This document shows positions 1-7,079 of a stretch of DNA of 64,000 nt, piece after piece (position 1 is the stretch's first letter; every line of letters begins with the position of its first letter). The DNA is from Saccharofermentans sp. GTDB taxonomy: Bacteria; Bacillota; Clostridia; Saccharofermentanales; Saccharofermentanaceae. The position numbers were made by a program, and so were the translations under genes. A model generated the notes under the pieces. That model was not told where the DNA came from and made no database searches. It worked only from the letters and a program-made list of their open reading frames with translations. The DNA lies in contig JAKSRJ010000001.1 in the NCBI GenBank assembly GCA_024403715.1, positions 1 to 64,000 on the forward strand, written 5' to 3'.

Positions 1-3
1 TTT

Positions 4-47
4 GGTTAAAATCGACGGGCGCGGGAGTGGCTAAAATCGCTGGGCGC
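4..47. repeat. Two imperfect 19-bp direct repeats, possible insertion-sequence end
   Basis: GGTTAAAATCGACGGGCGC (4-22) and GGCTAAAATCGCTGGGCGC (29-47) differ at three positions and are spaced 25 bp apart. The second copy runs straight into TAACA. Several copies of a terminal repeat and an outer end in ACA are known for IS21-family elements, so this may be the right end of an element whose transposase genes lie before the window. No transposase is visible here, so that reading is inference. Confidence 0.4.
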
Positions 48-130
48 TAACACTATATTTCAAAGTAATATGTTTTAATCCTTAAGCAAATAGCCGCCAG
101 AAAAGACAAAAGTCATATGCATATATGTAA

Positions 131-898
131 TTAACGCAAAGAAAATTGTATTTCAGATATCATTTCTTCTATAACAGGTAAATCATAGGTATCACAAAAA
201 TCCGAATAATAATCTAATGCTACTATATTTTCTATGCTATTTGGGAAATAAACGATGATGATACAATTACCAGCCAAGTATTCTATGCTATACAAATCTG
301 ATTCTCTAGTTGCAAAAAAGCCTTCATCTACATGATTGTATACATCGGATATATGCCTATTGGAAATTGCGTTGTTAATATCAGTTCGCAATCCTTCTTC
401 TGCCCAATACTCATCTTCGAATTCATATACTACTAAATCAATACCACAAAGATTAAAAGCTCTTACAATATGATATTGATATTCGTATGGAGTTCTAAAA
501 TTAATATCACACTCTTCATCGTATCTTAATTCTGTCTCTAGCCATTCAATATAACTTGGGTAATAAATAATAAAGAAATCCCAATTATAATCATAATCCC
601 TTTCGCTAATTCTAGGATCTTCTATTTGGAGAATATCTATCCAATAATCCATTAAGTCATCAAACGACATGTCATCTCGAACAGGATTTACTTCGAAATC
701 TATATATTCAATAATAGTTTCCTCAGTTGATTCATAACTATCATATTCTGAAGAACGTGGTGGAATATGTGTTTCTCGTGGATAATCAACTACCGACGAA
801 CTAGCATCTGTTTCTATAGTAATCGATGGAGTATTACTGCAAGAACACAACATCAATGTAACAAATAGCAATATAAAAATTTGATTAATCTTTCGCAT
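131..898 (-). CDS. Putative lipoprotein of unknown function
   Basis: This 255-residue protein opens with a lipoprotein signal peptide: charged MRK, a hydrophobic stretch, then the lipobox LCSC with the likely lipidated cysteine near residue 20. The mature part starts with a Ser/Thr-rich linker and is strongly acidic and tyrosine-rich, with no motif I recognise. The start is supported by GGAG a few bases upstream (about 902-908 on the minus strand). It is probably anchored to the outer face of the membrane. It lies beside gene remnants, so it may be a leftover of a larger mobile locus. Function unknown. Confidence 0.7.
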   Translation of the reverse strand: MRKINQIFILLFVTLMLCSCSNTPSITIETDASSSVVDYPRETHIPPRSSEYDSYESTEETIIEYIDFEVNPVRDDMSFDDLMDYWIDILQIEDPRISERDYDYNWDFFIIYYPSYIEWLETELRYDEECDINFRTPYEYQYHIVRAFNLCGIDLVVYEFEDEYWAEEGLRTDINNAISNRHISDVYNHVDEGFFATRESDLYSIEYLAGNCIIIVYFPNSIENIVALDYYSDFCDTYDLPVIEEMISEIQFSLR

Positions 899-909
899 AA
901 GTTCTCCAT

Positions 910-1179
910 TTAGTTAACTACAGGGTCATTATATTCGCCCTCTATGAATAAATCTCTTATTCGATAATTAATAACAACAATTCCTGGACCATTTCTTTCA
1001 TAGTTTTGTTCTGTAATGTTAAGTGTCCCTAAATATAAGTCGCTGTCATTATAACATGGTACAGAATTGCTTCCTCTTATGAATAACATAAAACCATGAG
1101 GACAATAATCATCGCTTATACTATTCAAATAATAAGAACTGCCTAAATAAGAATCACTGTTAGAGAAAGCAATTGACTT
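910..1179 (-). pseudogene. Orphan 3' fragment of an unknown gene
   Basis: An open frame of about 89 codons runs from a stop at 1180-1182 to a stop at 910. The only candidate start is a TTG at 1128, with no ribosome-binding site. The peptide contains two similar segments, SDSYLGSSYY and SDLYLGTLNI, which suggests the tail of a repeat-bearing surface protein. The stop lies just before the ribosome site of the downstream lipoprotein gene, so the two once could have shared a transcript. I read it as a truncated gene remnant; the family is not recognised. Confidence 0.4.
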
Positions 1180-1267
1180 CTATACTGGTTATGTCGCATC
1201 TAATAAAACTGAAACATATTTAGCAACTGCTGTTTCAGATATTGTTAAAAGGGAAATAGATTTCTAA
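1151..1267 (+). pseudogene. Fragment resembling a small accessory-element protein
   Basis: A 38-codon open stretch ends at 1265-1267 and reads in part LEKAIDFYTGYVASNKTE. It has the look of a short conserved clostridial protein (family uncertain, from memory) often met on mobile elements. There is no start codon, and it runs directly into the kinase remnant in another frame at about 1260, so this is a recombination junction between two gene pieces. Low certainty. Confidence 0.25.
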
Positions 1268-1540
1268 TATACTTAACAACGCTATCGAGGCTGCACAGGA
1301 GTGCGAAGAAGGTAAGAGATATATTCAGATTAAAGCTATTGTAGAGAACGGGCAGTTTATATTTTCTGTCCAAACTCATGTCTGGGTGGCAGTGAAGGAT
1401 TAAAAAGTCAAAAGCAGGATGTTATATCTCATGGGTATGGGCTTGATAACATCCGAGATGCAGTAGAACGTAACAAGGGTAACTGCTTCTTCGAGATGAG
1501 CGAAGGGAAGTTTGTTTCAGTTGTTATTATTATGTTATGA
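1260..1540 (+). pseudogene. Decayed C-terminal half of an AgrC-type (GHKL) histidine kinase
   Basis: Translation from 1260 gives the ATP-lid N-box ISNILNNAIEA, which matches ISNLFNNAIEA of the intact kinase at 2460-3752. The frame hits a stop at 1401. Shifting frame gives HGYGLDNIRDAVERNKG, matching HGYGLPNVRSIV of the intact kinase, and ends at 1540. The sensor, dimerisation and phosphoacceptor parts are missing. It is therefore a truncated, frameshifted paralog of the neighbouring kinase, lying tail to tail with the LytTR regulator gene. Confidence 0.8.
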
Positions 1541-1547
1541 GGGTAAG

Positions 1548-2291
1548 TCATCTGCCTAGGTACTGCATATAGGAAGTTATGAATCGTTCTCTGTTAGAGT
1601 CAGATAACATAAATATATTGGACTTATTATCGTTTGCAACTAGTCGTATTACTCCGTTTTTATCAAAAGACTGAATGTATCTCATGTTAATGAGAAGACC
1701 AGTTCTAATTATCGCGAAGGACTTGGTTTGCTCTAATTCTTTAACAATATTTGAAAGCTTGTCACGCTTTTTATAGCACTTAACCGAGTTATTAATGATG
1801 ATGTAAAACTTTAAGTAGTGCTTATCAGCCTGAACATAATAGATGTTATCAGTATCAAAAGTAACGGTCTCTTCTATGAACTCAATAGTTCTAATATTTC
1901 TTTCATGAATTGCTTTTATCTGGATAGCTTTGTTAATACAATCAATCAGTTCGTTATTAAAACTAGCTTCCTGCTTAACAAGATATCTTATAGCATCAAA
2001 CTTATAGCCTTCTCTTGCTAATTCAAAAAAGACTGTGACGAATGCTATGCAGGCATTGTTGTTTTTGATTTTGATAATTTTGGCTGTCTCAAATCCATTT
2101 AAGCCTTCCATCTCATAATCCAGAAGAATTAAGTCATATGAATCGATATTATTAACTTGGATTAAGTCTAAGCCGCTTTTGAATGTGACTATCTTATGCT
2201 CAATATTAATGCTACTTAAGTAATCAGAAGCTATTGAATACTCCTGATCAAGAAAACTCTGATTGTCGTCACATAATGCAATGGTGAACAT
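1548..2291 (-). CDS. LytTR-family response regulator (AgrA-like)
   Basis: This 247-residue regulator has an N-terminal receiver domain (acidic CDD near residues 7-9, phosphoacceptor Asp58 in LILLDYEM) and a C-terminal LytTR DNA-binding domain (about residues 145-245). I chose the ATG at 2291 because the receiver beta-strand MFTIALCDD starts there; an upstream in-frame extension to 2393 has no match to the family. The gene is divergent from a GHKL kinase at 2460, and the pair looks like an Agr-type peptide-sensing two-component system. No agrB-like processing gene is visible nearby. The regulated genes are unknown. Confidence 0.85.
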   Translation of the reverse strand: MFTIALCDDNQSFLDQEYSIASDYLSSINIEHKIVTFKSGLDLIQVNNIDSYDLILLDYEMEGLNGFETAKIIKIKNNNACIAFVTVFFELAREGYKFDAIRYLVKQEASFNNELIDCINKAIQIKAIHERNIRTIEFIEETVTFDTDNIYYVQADKHYLKFYIIINNSVKCYKKRDKLSNIVKELEQTKSFAIIRTGLLINMRYIQSFDKNGVIRLVANDNKSNIFMLSDSNRERFITSYMQYLGR

Positions 2292-2320
2292 AGGCCGGTC
2301 CTTAAGTGGTGTTTGATTAA

Positions 2321-2340
2321 CATTAACACATATGTTAATG
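2321..2340. promoter_or_regulatory. Inverted repeat in the divergent regulator/kinase promoter region
   Basis: CATTAACA and TGTTAATG form perfect 8-bp arms around a 4-bp centre. The site lies in the 168-bp space between the two divergent starts at 2291 and 2460, a natural place for an operator. LytTR proteins usually bind direct repeats, so the binding protein may be something else. Confidence 0.5.
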
Positions 2341-2459
2341 ATATCGGATATAAGTGAAATAATCTTTGCCCAAACAAAGTTAATCCTTGCCAATTTAGTA
2401 TGTTTCTAACTATAAAGAGATATATTAATCGTTACACTTTGAGTAGTGGAAGGAATATT

Positions 2460-3752
2460 ATGCTAATACTTTATGACTACATAAACACTATAGTATTCGT
2501 CATTCTCGCATTTATTTTTATGCGTATGTTTTATGTTTCTCGTAAAGCTCCTAATAAGCTTGTTATGTTGGTATGGATAATTCTCGAGATTGTTGTAGTA
2601 AAAGTCTTTGATGCGTACTTTATACCTAAGGCTTTGGCGACGATTCTTCTAACTGCGGTTTCTTCGTGGTATATGTTCAGGGGGAAAGTTATTAAGACAG
2701 CACTTTTGGCTTTGATTGAATATGGCTTTTATACGATTTTTGAAGTACTGATTTATCTTATTTTTATGAATTACACTTCGTATGTGTATATTTACGACTT
2801 GAATGATACCTTTCTTAATGTATATGTTGGCACCTTCAGCGAGATATTATTTCTTGTAGCTTTGTTTGTAATCTGGTCCGTAATTAACAAAAAGCGAACC
2901 CAGGAATTTAATGCGAAGGATCTTGTTAAATACTCTGTTTTTCCGATATTTTCAATAAGTCTTATCGTAGTGATTGGTATCTATAGTAAAGGTAGCGAGC
3001 TAACTCAAAATGTGATTAGCATATACACATACCTTGCCATTATGCTTTTGGTTATTAATGTTTATCTGTTCTGGCTGCTCCAGATTGATTCTGAGGTGAA
3101 ACTTCTTAAGGAGAAAAATGAATTCTTTGAGATGTACGCGAATGACCTCACTGGCCTTTATGAGCAGATTAGGGAAGAGCATAGCAGAATCGAGAGCATT
3201 GAGCACGAGTACAAAAATCACATGGTGGTAATTAACTCGCTTGCATCTTCTGGTAAGACAGATGAACTTTTGGCGTACCTTTGTAAGGATAATGAGCTTC
3301 CTTCAAAAGTAGATATACTTGATTGTGGTAACAGCGTGGTTTCTGCCTTGTTTAACGCCAAGTATTCTGAAGCATCTCGTAAGGGGATTACGGTTAGATT
3401 CGATATAGGAAGCTTTAAGGATGTCAGCATTAAGGATACCGATTTGGTGGTGCTGATTTCTAATCTGTTTAATAACGCAATCGAAGCCTGTGAGTGCTGT
3501 GAGAAGAAGATAATTGACATCAAAATGACTTATAGTGGGAATATGTTCTATGTATCTTTCTCGAATACTTATGATAGCAAGCAGGTTCACGAAGGCTATA
3601 AGAGCAGTAAGAAAGATCAGGTTAAGCATGGTTACGGCCTGCCTAATGTAAGGAGTATAGTTAACCGGTATGACGGTCACATAGATATTATTCCTGAGGC
3701 TGATAGGTTTACTGTAAGAGTTATGATGTTTGATAGTGAGCAAGATAATTGA
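2460..3752 (+). CDS. GHKL-family sensor histidine kinase (AgrC-like)
   Basis: A 430-residue membrane kinase. Residues 1 to about 215 hold roughly six hydrophobic segments forming the sensor. A dimerisation helix follows, with HEYKNH (likely phosphoacceptor His249). A GHKL ATPase domain comes next, with N-box LFNNAIEACE and G-box HGYGLPNV. I chose ATG 2460 because GGAAGG lies 7 bases upstream; the in-frame ATG at 2400 lacks a good site. It faces the LytTR regulator gene and should phosphorylate it in response to an extracellular ligand, probably a peptide. A truncated second copy lies at 1260-1540. Confidence 0.85.
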   Translation: MLILYDYINTIVFVILAFIFMRMFYVSRKAPNKLVMLVWIILEIVVVKVFDAYFIPKALATILLTAVSSWYMFRGKVIKTALLALIEYGFYTIFEVLIYLIFMNYTSYVYIYDLNDTFLNVYVGTFSEILFLVALFVIWSVINKKRTQEFNAKDLVKYSVFPIFSISLIVVIGIYSKGSELTQNVISIYTYLAIMLLVINVYLFWLLQIDSEVKLLKEKNEFFEMYANDLTGLYEQIREEHSRIESIEHEYKNHMVVINSLASSGKTDELLAYLCKDNELPSKVDILDCGNSVVSALFNAKYSEASRKGITVRFDIGSFKDVSIKDTDLVVLISNLFNNAIEACECCEKKIIDIKMTYSGNMFYVSFSNTYDSKQVHEGYKSSKKDQVKHGYGLPNVRSIVNRYDGHIDIIPEADRFTVRVMMFDSEQDN

Positions 3753-3799
3753 GCCCATTTCTTGACTGCTACAAATGAGCTGCATGAGCAGTCCACAAA

Positions 3800-3911
3800 C
3801 TTTCGAAAATGTTGATTTAAACGTGAAAATTCTTTCGAAAATGTTGATGGACCCGATTGCAGCTTTCGAAAATGTTGATATAATCAGAATATAACTTTCG
3901 AAAATGTTGAT
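3800..3911 (+). repeat. Four identical 17-bp direct repeats upstream of an ATPase gene
   Basis: CTTTCGAAAATGTTGAT occurs perfectly at 3800-3816, 3832-3848, 3863-3879 and 3895-3911. Spacing is 32, 31 and 32 bp, about three helical turns, with unrelated 14-15 bp spacers. The last copy ends 18 bp before the start codon at 3930. Each copy contains the palindrome TTTCGAAA. No further copy was seen in the window. Equal helical phasing suggests cooperative binding by a protein on one face of the DNA. Confidence 0.95.
3857..3884 (+). promoter_or_regulatory. Predicted promoter embedded in the repeat array
   Basis: TTGCAG (3857-3862) and TATAAT (3879-3884) are 16 bp apart. Repeat copy 3 (3863-3879) fills the spacer almost exactly, and copy 4 covers the start of the transcript. 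A protein bound to the repeats would therefore block or control RNA polymerase directly. The prediction rests on consensus match only. Confidence 0.55.
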
Positions 3912-3929
3912 GAGGCTTAATAAACAGCT

Positions 3930-5234
3930 ATGCTTAAAAGAAAAATAGAGAATATTCTAATGGACTGGAAAAAACAAACAAGTAAGAAGTGCCTTGTTGT
4001 TGATGGTGCTAGACAGGTAGGAAAAACTTTTGCTATAAAGCAATTTGGAGAAACCTACTATGATGAATTGTTTTATATTAACTTTAAAGAGACACCGAGT
4101 GCTATGGACAGTTTTACTGGAGACTTGGATGTAAATACATTGATATTTAACTTCAAATTGCAAAATAAAAATGTATCGCTATTCCCTGGAAAAACATTAA
4201 TATTTTTAGATGAGATTCAAGAGTGCGAACAAGCTCTGACATCACTTAAGTTTTGGACTATCGATGGACGTTATGATGTAATTGCATCTGGATCCATGCT
4301 AGGAATCGATTATAAGCGAGCATCATCATATCCTGTAGGGTACATTGAGACACAAATGATGTATGGGTTGGATTTCGAGGAGTTTCTCTGGAGTCAAGGT
4401 ATCGATGAATCAATGATATCCAGGGTAAAAGAGTACTACGACAACAAAAAGGTTGTTCCTGATGCAATACATAATAAGTTTATGAGCATGTTCAGGCTGT
4501 ATGCTGCTATAGGTGGTATGCCAGAAGTTGTATGGAATTTTGTTCAGACTAATGATATGGCGGTTGTTGATAAAATCCAGAAAGAATTGTTACAGGGTTA
4601 TTTGTTTGATATTGCTCACTATGCTTCAGCTGAAGATAAAATAAAAGCAGAGAAATGCTATTTATCTATAGCTAGACAATTACTAGATAAAGATAATCCT
4701 AAGTTTCAATACAAAGAAGTTGAAAAAGGCGGTAGAGCGCAGAAGTATTTAACAAGTATTGATTGGCTTATGCGAGCTAACATTATAGCTTTGTCATACT
4801 CTGTTACAGATGTCTGCTATGATTTAACAGATTATGTTGTTGATTCAAATTTCAGAGCATATGCGTCAGATATGTCGTTTGTTATCGCCATGAGAGACTA
4901 TTCTATTAAACAGGAAATAATACAAAATAGTTTTAAGGGCAATACCAAAGGTGGAATATATGAATGTGTTGCCGCTGATATCCTGAATAAAAGGGGATAC
5001 AAGCTGTTCTTCTACAGGAATGAGACAACAAAGCGTGAATTGGACTTTATAATTCAAAAGAATGGTAATGTTGTACCAATTGAGATAAAGAGTGGTAATA
5101 CCAGGGCAAAATCTCTTAATAACATTATTGATAAACGTGAGGAGATCTCGATAGCTTACAAATTTGTTGATGGTAATGTTGGTCTCGAAAATAAGGTGTT
5201 AACATTGCCGTTATATATGCTTATGTTTGTGTGA
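3930..5234 (+). CDS. AAA ATPase with C-terminal DUF4143 domain
   Basis: A 434-residue protein. The N-terminal AAA domain has Walker A GARQVGKT (about residue 25) and Walker B TLIFLDEIQ (about residue 90). The C-terminal DUF4143 part ends with RELDFII and, some 15 residues on, VPIEIKSG, a spacing that fits the D-x(n)-ExK core of PD-(D/E)XK nuclease folds. The family is common in bacteria and archaea with no settled role; nuclease, defence or toxin-antitoxin-like roles have been suggested. No strong ribosome site precedes the ATG. The four phased repeats upstream suggest tight and perhaps self-directed control. It is followed at once by a small peptide gene. Confidence 0.85.
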   Translation: MLKRKIENILMDWKKQTSKKCLVVDGARQVGKTFAIKQFGETYYDELFYINFKETPSAMDSFTGDLDVNTLIFNFKLQNKNVSLFPGKTLIFLDEIQECEQALTSLKFWTIDGRYDVIASGSMLGIDYKRASSYPVGYIETQMMYGLDFEEFLWSQGIDESMISRVKEYYDNKKVVPDAIHNKFMSMFRLYAAIGGMPEVVWNFVQTNDMAVVDKIQKELLQGYLFDIAHYASAEDKIKAEKCYLSIARQLLDKDNPKFQYKEVEKGGRAQKYLTSIDWLMRANIIALSYSVTDVCYDLTDYVVDSNFRAYASDMSFVIAMRDYSIKQEIIQNSFKGNTKGGIYECVAADILNKRGYKLFFYRNETTKRELDFIIQKNGNVVPIEIKSGNTRAKSLNNIIDKREEISIAYKFVDGNVGLENKVLTLPLYMLMFV

Positions 5235-5245
5235 GAGGTTACATA

Positions 5246-5323
5246 GTGTATAGAATTGCGATATGCGTAGCATTTGCTATTGTTTCAACAGGTGGTTGTA
5301 CAGCAATGTGCTATTTCTGGTAA
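5246..5323 (+). CDS. Putative 25-residue hydrophobic cysteine-rich peptide
   Basis: A GTG-started frame begins 11 bases after the ATPase stop, with AGAGG 7 bases upstream of the start. The peptide begins MYRIAICVAFAIV and ends GGCTAMCYFW. It has a hydrophobic N-terminal half and three cysteines (residues 7, 18, 22). A factor-independent terminator follows at 5371-5397, so it would be the last gene of the ATPase transcript. It could be a membrane or toxin-like peptide, a signalling precursor for the nearby AgrC-type kinase, or chance. No conserved AgrD features are evident. Confidence 0.4.
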   Translation: MYRIAICVAFAIVSTGGCTAMCYFW

Positions 5324-5370
5324 GTCCATTATCAGCTGATAAAACTTTTTTCAAAAATCAATGCTTATCA

Positions 5371-5397
5371 AGGATCGCAAAACAAGCGGTCCTTTTT
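5371..5397 (+). terminator. Factor-independent terminator
   Basis: AGGATCGC pairs with GCGGTCCT (one G-T wobble) around a 7-base loop, followed by TTTTT. It ends the unit containing the DUF4143 ATPase and the small peptide gene. Confidence 0.75.
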
Positions 5398-5750
5398 CGT
5401 GTCTCCTATTCACACAACAGGGTGATGTAATCGATGACGAGTTCGCAGTGGCTACAGTGGATGGAACATCAGAAGAAACAGACATAGATGACAAGTCTTT
5501 ATTTAATTCATTTCAGCCAGTTGTTACTGCTCCAAAGATTGAAGAGAAGAGTGATTTTACAGAGAATCTTGAAGATTTCAATAGAACAATTCATCCAACA
5601 GTAGAGGGAATTGTTATTGGAGAGATGATTCCAGGTGTAGGCGCATTTAGAAAACTATCAAAAGCAGCTGAATGCTTTTCAAAAGCAGCAGATGCTGAAA
5701 CAGCAGGTGATAGAGTTAACTATTCTCTAACAATTACACTTTTATGGTAC

Positions 5751-5775
5751 AAAAAAGGATCGCAAGCGATCCTTT
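5751..5775 (-). terminator. Terminator of the small peptide gene (minus strand)
   Basis: AAAGGATCGC and GCGATCCTTT form a 10-bp perfect stem; on the minus strand it is followed by a T run (AAAAAA at 5751-5756 on the plus strand). It lies 37 bp after the stop of the peptide gene at 5812-5898. The stem shares AGGATCGC with the terminator at 5371. Confidence 0.8.
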
Positions 5776-5811
5776 GTAAAAATTTAATTTTAGAAATGTT
5801 TGTGTTTTTAA

Positions 5812-5898
5812 TTAACCACAGAAAGCCATTACGAATCCAGCGATTGCAGGAATAGCGATAACTGCGATATAAGTTCCACCAACGATTGTAGTAACCAT
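5812..5898 (-). CDS. 28-residue uncharged hydrophobic peptide
   Basis: An ATG frame of 28 residues begins MVTTIVGGTYIAVIA and ends GFVMAFCG. It has no charged side chain at all and one cysteine, second from the end. A strong ribosome site AAAGGAGAAAAAG lies directly upstream, and a perfect terminator follows, so this is a compact single-gene unit. A single membrane-spanning helix is the obvious structure. Similar designs occur among small membrane toxins, bacteriocin-like peptides and small membrane-protein regulators; none can be chosen from sequence alone. It is too short for most gene callers. Confidence 0.7.
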   Translation of the reverse strand: MVTTIVGGTYIAVIAIPAIAGFVMAFCG

Positions 5899-6004
5899 AT
5901 TCTTTTTCTCCTTTCGGTTGTTTTGTTATGAGCTAAGTATAAAAAAGCAATCGTTGCAGAAGTGTTGTAGTTCAAATTAATGAGCGGCTACTGATAATAG
6001 TATT

Positions 6005-6946
6005 CTATCTATTATTTGTTATACGGTAAAAACGCATTGCCGTGTTTATATTTATCCAAGCAAAATAAGAGAATATTTTTGCAAGGAAGCTACTGTGCCC
6101 CTTAAGAAAATCTATCTCGTATTTTTTATAAAGAGACTGAAGATAAGAATGATACTCAGATTTATAAATCTTACACTTGGCCATTTTGATAAGGGCTAGA
6201 TTTGCTGCATAAATTATGTAAGCATTTGATGCATGAATTAATTCAGGGTAATTCTTATAAATGAATGAGCTTCTTTCTTCCATAGTATGAATATAGTCTA
6301 TGTCTTTGTATGAAAATGGTTTATTAGTTGCTGAAGAATCTCTCTTACGATAAAAATATTTTCTATCGAAACCAACTACTATAGAATTCGTTTTAGCAAT
6401 CACTTTATAGAGAGTTGCTGCGTCTTCGCATAATGAATCCATATCAAACCGAATGTCTTTCCATATGCTTACTTTAAAAAGTTTGCACCAAGGCGAGGAT
6501 GTTATTTCATTAGTCGTAAAGAATGCAGACATGCAATCTTTATTATTAGAATACAGCTTCAAATTTTTATTGTTGGTAACAAATAGATTATTATCCGAAT
6601 AACCACAAACTGAAATATCAGCATTGTTATTGTAGGCAAGAGTATATAAATATTCCAAATAATCCTCGGCTACATAGTCATCGCTATCAATGAAAGTGAG
6701 ATAGTCACCGGAAGCGTTATTTATTCCTATGTTACGAGCATTAGCTACACCAGAATTAGTAATATGAATACATTTAAACCGTTTGTCTAAAGATGCATAA
6801 TTATCGCATATTATTCCAGAAGAATCCGTTGATCCGTCATCGATTAACAGAGCTTCAAAGTCAATAAATGTCTGATTAATTATCGAATCTAGACAATGTG
6901 GAAGATAGTCTTCAACATTATAAACAGGAACAATAACGGATATCAT
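6005..6946 (-). CDS. Family 2 glycosyltransferase
   Basis: This 313-residue enzyme has the GT-A fold N-terminus: MISVIVPVYN, then LIDDGSTDSS, then the metal-binding FIDSDDYV near residues 90-97. It should transfer a sugar from a nucleotide-sugar donor to a surface polysaccharide or lipid carrier at the cytoplasmic face. The C-terminus (EIDFLKGHSSFLAK through NTAMRFYRI) closely matches that of the glycosyltransferase at 47464-48426, so the two are paralogs in separate islands. It stands alone on its strand, divergent from the YfhO-like pseudogene at 7080. Confidence 0.85.
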   Translation of the reverse strand: MISVIVPVYNVEDYLPHCLDSIINQTFIDFEALLIDDGSTDSSGIICDNYASLDKRFKCIHITNSGVANARNIGINNASGDYLTFIDSDDYVAEDYLEYLYTLAYNNNADISVCGYSDNNLFVTNNKNLKLYSNNKDCMSAFFTTNEITSSPWCKLFKVSIWKDIRFDMDSLCEDAATLYKVIAKTNSIVVGFDRKYFYRKRDSSATNKPFSYKDIDYIHTMEERSSFIYKNYPELIHASNAYIIYAANLALIKMAKCKIYKSEYHSYLQSLYKKYEIDFLKGHSSFLAKIFSYFAWININTAMRFYRITNNR

Positions 6947-7079
6947 ATGCCCTCGTTAGAATTTAATAAATAGTTGAATTAGTAACTTCTATAGTATATA
7001 TGAATTAATCTCCATATTCTAAAGCATTTGATATCACAGCGATGATATAATCATTTGAAACGAGGAGTAAGGACGCTAT

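Larger units (their letters stand above)
5361..5855 (+). pseudogene. Orphan open frame, probable gene remnant
   Basis: The open frame starts inside a terminator hairpin and ends past a second one, so its formal ends cannot be real. The middle (about 5407-5740) looks coding: acidic, then a segment reading PTVEGIVIGEMIPGVGAF followed by an Ala-rich helix. No start codon with a ribosome site is present. I take it as the internal or 3' piece of a lost gene. Function not recognised. Confidence 0.3.

Noticed and set aside
3765..3793. Terminator after the GHKL kinase
   Set aside because: GACTGCT and AGCAGTC form a 7-bp inverted repeat, but the loop is 15 bases and no T run follows on either strand.
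3800..3911. CRISPR array
   Set aside because: Repeats of 17 bp with 14-15 bp spacers are too short, there are only four copies, no cas genes are near, and the array overlaps a promoter.
5246..5323. Cyclic lactone autoinducer precursor (AgrD) of the nearby kinase
   Set aside because: No agrB-like gene is present and the acidic C-terminal tail typical of AgrD is missing; kept only as one option.
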